In this document: in pieces, positions 20,301 through 29,039 of the stretch
How the letters are laid out: each line of letters begins with the position of its first letter
Position numbering within the stretch: position 1 is the first letter of the stretch
From: Stramenopiles sp. TOSAG23-2
Taxonomy: Eukaryota; Sar
Length of the DNA: 41,626 nt
Assembly: GCA_900128395.1 (NCBI GenBank)
Contig: LT649301.1
Location: 1 to 41,626 of the forward strand
Reading direction: 5' to 3'
The notes under the pieces: generated by a model
Databases searched by the model: none
What the model was told of the DNA's origin: nothing
Seen by the model: the letters and a program-made list of their open reading frames with translations, nothing else
Translations under genes and position numbers: made by a program

Positions 20301-21789
20301 TGATACTATCAGGCCTTTCCTTCTCAATGATTTTCACACACATTTCCATGGTAACCGGTTGAAAATATACTTTATCAGCCATTCCCATTGACGTTTGCAC
20401 AGTAGCAATATTTGGATTGATTAAAATGACTTCTTTTCCTTCCTCCTTCAAAGCTTTAATAGCTTGGGAACCACTGTAATCAAATTCTCCAGCTTGCCCG
20501 ATTGATAAACCACCAGAGCCAAGCAATAAAATTTTTGATACTTGTGGTCTATTGTACATCAATGGATCAATCAATTGAACATTATCAACCGTATTTCTCA
20601 CATTTTTCAAGAATGTTTCGAACAAAAATGCCGTATCTGTTGGGCCACCACATGCTTCCGGGTGGAATTGTACACTGAATATTTTCTTGTACGCATGGGT
20701 AATGCCCTCGTTACTCATATCATTTGCATTGATGAAAAGTGTATTCCAACCATCTGGCAACGAATCGCTATCAACCGCATAACCATGATTTTGTGGTGTA
20801 ATGTAGCAACGACCTGTACGCAAATCGACACATGGCTGGTTCATACTACGATTACCATATTTCATTTTATACGTTTTTGCACCTGCAGCTAATGCTAAAA
20901 TTTGATTTCCAAGGCAAATTCCAAAAATTGGTTTGTCTTGGCCATCAATGGCCCAACGTATGCTTTCTACACATTTTTCTGCCATGGTTGGATCCCCAGG
21001 TCCATTACTAATGAAAATTCCATCATATGTAATATTGCTTGGATTGCTCTTTAAATCATAATCATACGGCACGACATGAACATCCACACCTTGATTTACT
21101 AAATATCTTATGATATTAAATTTAATACCACAATCAAACGCAATAATTGTTTTATCCCCATTTTTACCATAAACTTTAGGTTCTTTCAACGATACCTCAG
21201 CAACTAAATTTTCCTTATTAGGATCTTTGATTTCGCAATCGCCATCCTCAAATACAATCTTTCCAAGCATAGAACCTTTCTCTCTGATTTTTTTGGTCAG
21301 TCTCCGAGTATCTAAACCAAATAAAGCTGGCACATTGTGTTCTTTTAACCATTCAGATAATGAACGTGTTGCGTTCCAATGACTATGTACTTGACTATAG
21401 TCAGAAACGATTAATCCGGACACATGGATATTATTCGATTCAAAATGCGCTGGCAAACCGATATCATCCTTTTCGTCTCCTGGTACACCATAATTACCGA
21501 CCAAAGGATACGTAAGAATCAATATTTGTTTGCGATAACTAGGATCAGTTAATGCTTCTGGATATCCAACCATACCAGTATTGAAAACAATCTCACCACT
21601 TTTTGGAAGATTAGCACCAAAGGAATAACCTTCAAAAGCATCACCATCTTCAAATACTAATTTCCCAGGCTTGAATTTTGACATATCAAAACACGCTGTT
21701 GCTGATTGAGCAGTTATTTGCCTCCTTTTCCTTTTGCTTTCTCCATTACCATTTGCTGATCCATTGCCGACTACACGTTTATTCATCAT
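17314..21789 (-). CDS. carbamoyl-phosphate synthase II, fused glutaminase and synthetase
   Basis: A 1491-residue enzyme making carbamoyl phosphate from glutamine, bicarbonate and two ATP for pyrimidines or arginine. The small-subunit part (about 38-400) has a GATase with nucleophile C292 in FGICLGNQ and H376/E378 in VQFHPEA, so it uses glutamine and differs from vertebrate CPS1, which lost this Cys. Two ATP-grasp synthetase halves follow, starting [20 protein letters not shown] near 418 and [20 protein letters not shown] in the second half. A C-terminal MGS-like allosteric domain begins near [14 protein letters not shown] and contains [13 protein letters not shown]. The chain ends there, with no dihydroorotase or aspartate transcarbamoylase. 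The N-terminus (residues 1-33, KRKRRQ) is basic but not a clear mitochondrial leader. Start is ATG 21789, with a second ATG at 21786. Confidence 0.97.
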   Translation of the reverse strand: [1491 protein letters not shown]

Positions 21790-22482
21790 TTGTTTTTTTT
21801 TTTTTGATTTTTGTTTTTGTTCTAAAATGAAAGAATTTTAGAAAATAATAATAATTACTAAATAATGTTTGACTTACTAAACAATGTTTTCGAACTAGGT
21901 TATGTATCTATGTATATATATTATGCTATACGTTACACCGGAATAAAAAAAAAGTAGAAGAGGATTGGTAATACAATGATCATCGATGTATATATCTACA
22001 CAGTGACATAAATATATATTCACAATATATATGAAAATTCTATTCATCTTTATTATTATTGTATGCCAATTGGCCACCACCATATATGATGTGTGGTTAT
22101 GAATTATATTTGAGATGATTCAGCAATCAAAATGTGCAATATAATAGCAAATGAGTCCTATCTCCATGCTATAGCTCCGCCCTCCACAATTTCAAATATA
22201 TTATTAAATTTCAAATATTAATACATCATGCACCATGTAAATAGTGTTGGACTATACATAAATTATCAAACAAGTACGACGCTGCTGTGGAGGGAGAGAA
22301 GATGTGATGTGCTGATGATGGGATGATGGGCTTGACAGTTAGAAAAAATGAATTTGTTAATCCTCCGGTGTACATACTTACCCCCCCCCCCCATGCAGAT
22401 AGAAATACATTCAACATAAAATATACACACAAACACAACACTTCCCCAAACCTGAACCCAACTTCATTTTGAAAATATAATC
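21790..22482. promoter_or_regulatory. divergent intergenic region with poly-C
   Basis: 693 bp between the divergent CPSase and calcyphosin-like genes. It contains a T10 run next to the CPSase start, a C12 homopolymer at 22381-22392 (rare in this A+T-rich sequence) and repeated GATGATGGGATGATGGG near 22313-22330. No gene is seen. Confidence 0.5.
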
Positions 22483-24141
22483 ATGGCATCTCTTGCAGAT
22501 TTTGAAAAGTTAAGAGTTGGTCTCATTCAAAAAATTGCTTCTGCAGATACACCGGAAAAAATATCAGCATTATTAGCACAAATGAACAATATTCCAACTG
22601 CTGATAATAATAATGATACAAACGATAATGGTAGTAGCAAAGATGATAGCAACAACGACAATGCTGACGAAACAAAAACAATTGAAATCAAGGAAGAGGA
22701 TACCAAAGAAATTATTGCTGCACGTCAATATTTACAAAGTGTAGGTCCATATGGTATGTATAAATTTCAAACGTCTTTCGGATTTGTAAGCACCAACAAT
22801 AATAGTGATAATAATAATAATAATAATAATGATAATAATAGCGATAGTATATCACGCAGTGATTTTTTATCTATAAACACTGATATCCCTTCCAATATCT
22901 TTAACGATCTGGCAAATGTACTTTTTACAGGAAATGATTCAATACTTGTGAAAGATATTTTATTGAAAATAATTGGTAATTTTAATGCAACACGGCAAAA
23001 TATGTGCTCAGCAACTTTCACTTCCTTTGATAGAATCGATAAGAAAAAAGATAAAAATTATGCTTCGTTAGCCTCTATTTTAACAAAGTTCTCTCCGTAC
23101 AATCATCCACTAGTTAAATCTGGTGTGAAAAACGTGGATGTTGTTGCACAAGAATTTTTTGATACGTTTACTATTGAACCAGAGAACAATGGTTCTGTAA
23201 GTTCCGAAGAGTGGGAAAGGTATGTAATGAATCAAAGTTTATTTATCGATAACGATGCAAGCTTTGAACTTTTTTTGCGCAGAACATGGCAAATGAGTGG
23301 AACGTTCCATTTAAACAAAATTTTAGTTACGGGAGAATCATCAAGTCTTTCCACACCAGATCAAAGGAGCAAAGGTAGGAAGTTGATGACGGACAAACAT
23401 GGGGAAATATATGGTGGAACATTTTCCATATCATCCGATTCTAAAGCGACACCAATATCACCAAAAGGGAAGAAAACATTTGTACAAGAACACAAAGATA
23501 GAAATATTGGCTCACATATGAAAGGTGCAGCAGCAATGTCTATGGAAGAAGTTTCACCATCTGGTAGAAAAGTTCATCAAGATCACAATGTATCGCAATT
23601 CAAAGGTATGACACCAAATGAAGGAAGTGAAGTTCCACGTGCTAGTCGTAAATTGATAAATACGGATAAGGATACACTGTCAGGTAGTGGTGTTGATCCA
23701 GGGGAATTGAATTTAAAAATTGGATTACGAAAAATAAGCAAGAAAAATCATTTTGATGGTAGCTCCGTTGGCGTAGCGTCGAATCATGAAGGGGAGGTAT
23801 CTGGTAGAGGTTTAAAACGGCTGCCAGTATCCAATGAATCTCATTTTAAAAGCGGACACGTGGCGGAAGATGATGTCGAACCAGCACGTGGTTTAAAACG
23901 TATTGTTGTTGCAAACAATATGGATAATGCCGGGTTATCAAATTCCGAGAGAAAGGTAGTTAGGAAAAGGCAAAATAAAACCATGGAAAGCAATAAGCCA
24001 TATTATTGGGATGACTCCAATAAAAAAACTGGCGACAATAGTAAGAAAGATAATGATTTTACGCAAAGTATATCCGGTCGTAGAAAAGGTGGGATGAAAA
24101 AAATTACACCTGGTGGCAATTCACAGATTATATTTGGATAA
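22483..24141 (+). CDS. degenerate calcyphosin-like protein with C-terminal GRK-type repeats
   Basis: A 552-residue protein. Residues about 78-272 follow the calcyphosin (CAPS/CAPSL) layout: GPYGMYKFQTSFGF, then a region corresponding to FRKLDKTGDG (TSFDRIDKKKDK), a loop corresponding to NAKHHP (SPYNHPLVKSG), and the last EF-hand with NNGSVSSEEW followed by SLFIDNDASFELFLRRTWQM, very like calcyphosin SASIDND..FELMMRNAW. Canonical Ca-binding Asp residues are mostly lost in every loop, so Ca binding is doubtful. Two Asn/Asp-rich inserts lie at 41-62 and 104-122. From about 295 onward comes a tail of loose repeats of roughly 30-45 residues: G+[KR] followed by D.H or N.SH (GRKLMTDKHGE, GRKVHQDHN, SRKLINTDKD, GLKRLPVSNESH). 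Calcyphosins in protists are often flagellar; that role is inferred. Confidence 0.8.
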   Translation: MASLADFEKLRVGLIQKIASADTPEKISALLAQMNNIPTADNNNDTNDNGSSKDDSNNDNADETKTIEIKEEDTKEIIAARQYLQSVGPYGMYKFQTSFGFVSTNNNSDNNNNNNNDNNSDSISRSDFLSINTDIPSNIFNDLANVLFTGNDSILVKDILLKIIGNFNATRQNMCSATFTSFDRIDKKKDKNYASLASILTKFSPYNHPLVKSGVKNVDVVAQEFFDTFTIEPENNGSVSSEEWERYVMNQSLFIDNDASFELFLRRTWQMSGTFHLNKILVTGESSSLSTPDQRSKGRKLMTDKHGEIYGGTFSISSDSKATPISPKGKKTFVQEHKDRNIGSHMKGAAAMSMEEVSPSGRKVHQDHNVSQFKGMTPNEGSEVPRASRKLINTDKDTLSGSGVDPGELNLKIGLRKISKKNHFDGSSVGVASNHEGEVSGRGLKRLPVSNESHFKSGHVAEDDVEPARGLKRIVVANNMDNAGLSNSERKVVRKRQNKTMESNKPYYWDDSNKKTGDNSKKDNDFTQSISGRRKGGMKKITPGGNSQIIFG

Positions 24142-24279
24142 AAATAATATATATATAGATCGACATTACACTGACCATAAAAACTCAACCATACTGGCAT
24201 ACACCGTATATCTTCGTTTTACTGTTCACATATTATATGATAATATTATGATACGCTCGTAATATATATATATATATCA
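24142..24279. other. short convergent intergenic region
   Basis: 138 bp between facing 3' ends, with a CGCTCGTAATATATAT stretch near 24254. No gene is seen. Confidence 0.5.
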
Positions 24280-27200
24280 TCATGGTTTACTCAATTGAAA
24301 CATTGGCGATCTTTGGCTTCGCTGTTGCATTTTTCGTGCACTTCCACTGGAACTAGCACTGCTACTACTGCTACTGTTCATGCTACTCATGCTACTATTT
24401 TGACTGCTATTTTGGCTACTAAATGAATCTTCAATTTGATTTTTGTTCTTCTTCTTCTTTTTTTTCTTGTTCTTACTTTTTCGTCTGATATCTGAAGGGG
24501 AACGTGATTTACGCCTTTTCGTTCCAGGGGATTTAAATTTAGAAAATTTGCCATTTTTTCCACCTTTCAAATTTTCGAAGAAACTTTCATTCAGCAATGG
24601 CTGAAGTTGATCCGGGCCTTTCATGAAAAGGTAGACAGGTAAACGTGGTTCGCCACCACTACCACCAAAGTAATTGGCTTTATTCGATTTTCTTTTCTTC
24701 TTCAATTCAAAAAGTAATAATTCAGCAATCAATCTCGTATGTTGAGTTTTACCATAATTAGCCGTAGATTGATCAATAGTGTTTAAAATTTGAAGAAGGT
24801 AATCGAAATTTTCAAAGCCATTCTGTTTAAATGGCTTCATCATAAATGCTACTGCACGACGTTTGATGGTATACTTTTCATCATCTAATGTTGCTGTATG
24901 GTTTCCAAGTAAATAGATTGCATATGCAATAAGGGACTCATGGCGGTATAAATCGCGTAATACTTGCTGAGCATGTGTCTTGGCTCGCTGATCACGTATA
25001 CCATTTGTCTTTCGCATGGTTCCTTTGTATATTCTTTTAGCGATAGACATGATTTGACTAAGTTGGTCTTGACCATCATCTCGAATAATTTTATCACTTA
25101 CAAGGCTGCGCAAAACAATTAACGAACCCCATTTTGAATAGTTTCGAATTTTTTCTTGAGATAGCAATTTGACCAGACGCATGCAAAATTTCTCACAAAT
25201 ATCATCGTCATTATCTCGTGCTAAAATGCCTACATAATTCCAAGAGCGCACATCGATGAAATTTTCCAAATATTTATCACATGCTATTTTCAAAAAAGCA
25301 CATCCTGCCGCTAAACGTACATTGTCATCCGTACTATCTCGTACAAAACGTCGCAATGTGTTTATAATCGAATATGCTTCTTCTTGTAATTTCACTGCAT
25401 CACCACTATCACGGGATTTGTATGGTGAATTGATCAGTTTATTACACAACCATTTAATCGAGCTTACTTGGACGGCGCTTTGCAAATTTGGTTGAATAGA
25501 TTTTTTATTTTTACCAGGTCTTGGAGTGCAATCATTTGCAACAAATGTATTAATTTTTTCGCGATATTTTGATTTAAATGCATTTTGTGGTAATGCTTCT
25601 AAACATGTCGCCAAGGACATTAATACGGCATCTAAATACATGTTCCTTACAGATAACTTTTCATCAGATGTTAAATCTTTTAAAATGGTTCCCCAAAATT
25701 TCAATCTTGCCTTTAAGTTTTCATTGTTTTCAGCATCGTCATTCTCGTTTTTTTTCAACGATGTTCCTTGAACTACAGCAAGTATACGTATAGCATATTT
25801 TGCATGTTTTGTACCACCTGCATTGGAGCAATAACCTAAAAGGCACTTTTGTACGTCGCTAGTCATACACTTTGATAAAACATTTGAATCAATAGCATTT
25901 ATCAATTTTGAAATGGTACGTAAACTAGCTTCAGCGACGTAAACATTTTTGGAGGACATCATCAAAGCCATATTTGGCACGCAATATGATATTAAAGTTG
26001 GTTGCTCCGTATCAATGGACAACAACGAGATTAATTTCAAAACACTTGTTACTTTGCCTATGTCATTGTCATCATAGCATAACTTAGCAATCTTCGATAT
26101 TTCACCAATCGAACTTTCATTGTGAAAAACAAATTTAGTCGTTAACATACGATGAAAATTGTAAAAATATTTGCTAAGTTTTGCAGCACTGCTGTTGGTT
26201 TTACTAGAACTGTTATTGTTACTGCTTTTATCGCTTTTGCTTTTTTTACCAATTAAGCTTTTTGCAAGATATTGCTTGAATTTATCAGTTGATTTCGAGA
26301 AATCGCACCCGCTGACGCTTCTAGGATCACATATTTTGGACAAAATTTTAAATATTTTTTCATCGCTTTTATTAAATAGCATTTGATAAAAGCCTTTGCC
26401 AATTTTTTCATTAGGTAAATATTGCGATAAAATGTTCAAATTTTGATCCAACAAACGTTTCGAACGCTGCCTTGCATTTTCGATATTTTGATTCGTTGCA
26501 TTTGCAGATGTTGATGTAGTCGTCGTTGTACTTGTCATTCCTGTCAATGCTTTTGCATTTATTTTCTTCAATTTTTCACGGGCTGAAATGCATTGTGTAA
26601 AATTCGATCGAAATTTCACGAGGCGTGAAATGCCTTTTTCCAACCATTTTTTTTGGCTATCATCCAATGATCTGTAGCAGCTAACAAAAATTTGTGCTCT
26701 GACTTGTTGCGATGCTTGTTTTGGCAATATTTTCTCATTGAACATTCGATACGCGACATTTTGCATTTGTTTGTTGTCATTTTGACCAAAGCAGGATATG
26801 ATTGCACCTGGTATATTACAAAGCCTTTCTCTTGTTTCTACAGGAAATGCTATAAATAAAGACGACGTACCTAATGTTGGATCCCAATCATCAGGCCATT
26901 GAGAGCTAATGTATCTTTCAAAGATACGGGATAAGCCAATGATAGCACTATTTGCAATGTCGAATTTTTTATCATCTTTCCGTGTCATTAACTTACGATA
27001 AACACTAATTGGCAATAATTCAACATTATTAATAGCAATTGTACAAATATTATCTACTGCAGTTAATCGTACCTCTGCAGCTTGATCTTCTAACTTTTCA
27101 GTAATTCGAGCAAGAAGCTCACTGCGCAATTCTGGGACGGTATGTTGAATTTGTGTACAGCTTTTTATCATTTCAATACGTACTTTAGTAGATTTATCTA

Positions 27201-28296
27201 AAAATCTTTGCATGAACAATTGAAACGTTTTATCATGAGATTTTGATAAAATTTTTGATTCGCTAAACATTTTCCCTAACAAGGCAACGCATTGAACGCG
27301 TTTTTCTTCATCTTCAATACGCAAATGCGTATTTAAATTGCCCATAATATTAAATATATAATCTTCGGGAGAGTCTTTAGTGGACCCTAAAAGATGTAGC
27401 TCATATATTATTGGATATAAGTACGTTTTGATTTCGCTGTTTGAATAATCTTTACGCTCTGTTAACATATCATTTATGAAGTCACATATTGAATTTATAA
27501 AATTTCTTCCACAGAATAATATAAGTTCCCGGACCAGTTTATACGATGGTGGTGGAGGACGAATTGTTATCACTTCGCCTGCCATGTTACGATCCACTAC
27601 GCTAGTTTCACCTCGTAACTCAGGTATTAAAGGTCGCAATAGAACTTCCAAAAGGTTTTCCGGAACACCACGGTCTTCCATTTCAAATATACAAGTAACT
27701 AGAATATCACCTAACAATTCAAACACGTTTTTGTCTGTTTGGGTATTAGCTGTGTTCAACGATGTGGTGAATAAATCCAATAGCATTTCGTCATCTTCGT
27801 CTTGATCATCATCGTCATCATCATCTAAATCCATTTTATCACTACTACGTTTGTGATCTTTAACTTGCACAAGTGCATCAATTAAAGTTACACAAGTACT
27901 ATTTTCTGACAGACTTCGTAACATTGCTACTCGTTGATGAAACATAGCATCTTTTGTATTTTCCAGCTCCTTCAATTCTTGAACAAATAGTCGAAATATG
28001 GAGATAACTTCATCGCTTGAGAACGGGTGCGTTGGCAAACAATGACGGAAAACTTCGCATAGAATACATGCTACCAATACACGTATTTCTTTCATTTTAT
28101 GTTGTAACATCTTTTTTCTAGTCAATAAGGACAAGGTATTTTTCATTTCTGGTAAGGCACCAGTTGCTTTTGATTTTTGCAATGTTTGATATAATTTTCT
28201 TAAATGTCCGTGCAATTTTGTGGAATTAAATTTTGAATAGTCAATACGACATATTGACGTAAATTCAGAATCCCTTTTCGTTCCTGGTGATGACAT
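24280..28296 (-). CDS. PDS5: sister-chromatid cohesion protein PDS5 homologue
   Basis: A 1338-residue HEAT-repeat protein ending in TGA. The N-terminal block KEIRVLVACILCEVFRHCLP (69-88), the next PFSSDEVISIFRLFVQELKELENTK and, after an acidic insert (DLDDDDDDDQDEDDE, about 157-171), LLEVLLRPLIPELRGE follow human PDS5A/B in order. HEAT-type helices continue to about residue 1190. The last 120 residues are Lys/Ser-rich with a poly-Lys tract and SSSSSASSS, matching the basic unstructured tail of PDS5 proteins. PDS5 binds the cohesin kleisin, recruits WAPL and supports acetylation of SMC3, so it should act in the nucleus at replication and mitosis. Human PDS5A/B are about 1340-1450 residues, so the length fits. 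Start is ATG 28296 with A at -3, and no intron is required. Confidence 0.88.
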   Translation of the reverse strand: MSSPGTKRDSEFTSICRIDYSKFNSTKLHGHLRKLYQTLQKSKATGALPEMKNTLSLLTRKKMLQHKMKEIRVLVACILCEVFRHCLPTHPFSSDEVISIFRLFVQELKELENTKDAMFHQRVAMLRSLSENSTCVTLIDALVQVKDHKRSSDKMDLDDDDDDDQDEDDEMLLDLFTTSLNTANTQTDKNVFELLGDILVTCIFEMEDRGVPENLLEVLLRPLIPELRGETSVVDRNMAGEVITIRPPPPSYKLVRELILFCGRNFINSICDFINDMLTERKDYSNSEIKTYLYPIIYELHLLGSTKDSPEDYIFNIMGNLNTHLRIEDEEKRVQCVALLGKMFSESKILSKSHDKTFQLFMQRFLDKSTKVRIEMIKSCTQIQHTVPELRSELLARITEKLEDQAAEVRLTAVDNICTIAINNVELLPISVYRKLMTRKDDKKFDIANSAIIGLSRIFERYISSQWPDDWDPTLGTSSLFIAFPVETRERLCNIPGAIISCFGQNDNKQMQNVAYRMFNEKILPKQASQQVRAQIFVSCYRSLDDSQKKWLEKGISRLVKFRSNFTQCISAREKLKKINAKALTGMTSTTTTTSTSANATNQNIENARQRSKRLLDQNLNILSQYLPNEKIGKGFYQMLFNKSDEKIFKILSKICDPRSVSGCDFSKSTDKFKQYLAKSLIGKKSKSDKSSNNNSSSKTNSSAAKLSKYFYNFHRMLTTKFVFHNESSIGEISKIAKLCYDDNDIGKVTSVLKLISLLSIDTEQPTLISYCVPNMALMMSSKNVYVAEASLRTISKLINAIDSNVLSKCMTSDVQKCLLGYCSNAGGTKHAKYAIRILAVVQGTSLKKNENDDAENNENLKARLKFWGTILKDLTSDEKLSVRNMYLDAVLMSLATCLEALPQNAFKSKYREKINTFVANDCTPRPGKNKKSIQPNLQSAVQVSSIKWLCNKLINSPYKSRDSGDAVKLQEEAYSIINTLRRFVRDSTDDNVRLAAGCAFLKIACDKYLENFIDVRSWNYVGILARDNDDDICEKFCMRLVKLLSQEKIRNYSKWGSLIVLRSLVSDKIIRDDGQDQLSQIMSIAKRIYKGTMRKTNGIRDQRAKTHAQQVLRDLYRHESLIAYAIYLLGNHTATLDDEKYTIKRRAVAFMMKPFKQNGFENFDYLLQILNTIDQSTANYGKTQHTRLIAELLLFELKKKRKSNKANYFGGSGGEPRLPVYLFMKGPDQLQPLLNESFFENLKGGKNGKFSKFKSPGTKRRKSRSPSDIRRKSKNKKKKKKKNKNQIEDSFSSQNSSQNSSMSSMNSSSSSSASSSGSARKMQQRSQRSPMFQLSKP

Positions 28297-28826
28297 GTTT
28301 ATATTTGGAGGTCGTTCAATATTTTGTTTAATATTATATTGTATAAATATACACTAGTATTAATAATAAAAGTCTGTCAATATATATGTATTCAATATAA
28401 TAATTAACGATATGTTTATGTAATGATAGATTTATGTATTGAAATATATCTATATATATATACACGTATATATATATATATATATGTTAATATATATATA
28501 TTGAACAGGTTCTTAATATATATACTATTCACTTTTTTGTACAAAAACAATAAATCTAAGTAGTTTTTTAAAACAATACCAGGTATAGTGTGTACATGTT
28601 AATGTATAATCCATTTATAAGTAGTTCTTTTTGCTAATTTGCACATTTTTTGGCGGGAGTTCCCTGTCCTGTCCTATGCTAAACTCAATTCAATAAAAAT
28701 AAAACTTTACAGTAACTATGTCTATGCTATTCAGTCGCAACACTGTGTGCCTGTTATATAAACCTTAAAATAATATTTGCACATCATTTGTAATAATAAT
28801 TTCGAAATAATAGTTTCATCAAATGT
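28297..28826. promoter_or_regulatory. PDS5 upstream region with E2F-like site
   Basis: 530 bp upstream of PDS5 and beyond the 3' end of the next leftward gene. It holds (TA)n tracts near 28446-28485, ACATGTTAATGTA near 28595, an E2F-like TTTTTTGGCGGGA at 28646-28658 and TACAGTA at 28708-28714. No gene is seen. Confidence 0.5.
28646..28658. promoter_or_regulatory. E2F/DP-like site upstream of PDS5
   Basis: TTTTTTGGCGGGA matches the E2F/DP core TTTSSCGC/GGCGGGAA, about 350 bp upstream of the PDS5 start. E2F control of cohesion genes in S phase is established in animals and plants; use here is inferred from one match. Confidence 0.35.
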
Positions 28827-29039
28827 TTAAATTTGTTCATCTAGCCAATCCAATTCATCCTCCTCCGTCGTTGATGCCGCCAGTGGTTTTACATCAATTT
28901 CAATTGTATCATCATTTGCAACATCATCTTTGCTTGCCATTTTCACTCTTTTTTTAATCTCATTTGATTTTTTACCATATAATGAATCAATTTCAGTAGC
29001 ATCATTTAATAATTTATTTTTTAATAGCGATGGCATCAT
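28827..29039 (-). CDS. small acidic protein of unknown function
   Basis: A 70-residue frame from ATG 29039 to TAA at 28827. It starts MMPSLLKNKLLNDATEIDSL, has a basic middle (KKSNEIKKRVK) and ends acidic (TTEEDELDWLDEQI). Codon use looks like real coding sequence, with no low complexity. The frame stays open 38 codons further upstream, but there it is purely antisense to the crystallin gene, with unlikely Cys/His/Leu composition, so I prefer the ATG at 29039 or 29036. An internal ATG at 28940 would give a 37-residue acidic peptide. Its start overlaps the start of the rightward gene by 10 bp. The family is not recognised, and a spliced upstream exon cannot be excluded. Confidence 0.5.
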   Translation of the reverse strand: MMPSLLKNKLLNDATEIDSLYGKKSNEIKKRVKMASKDDVANDDTIEIDVKPLAASTTEEDELDWLDEQI

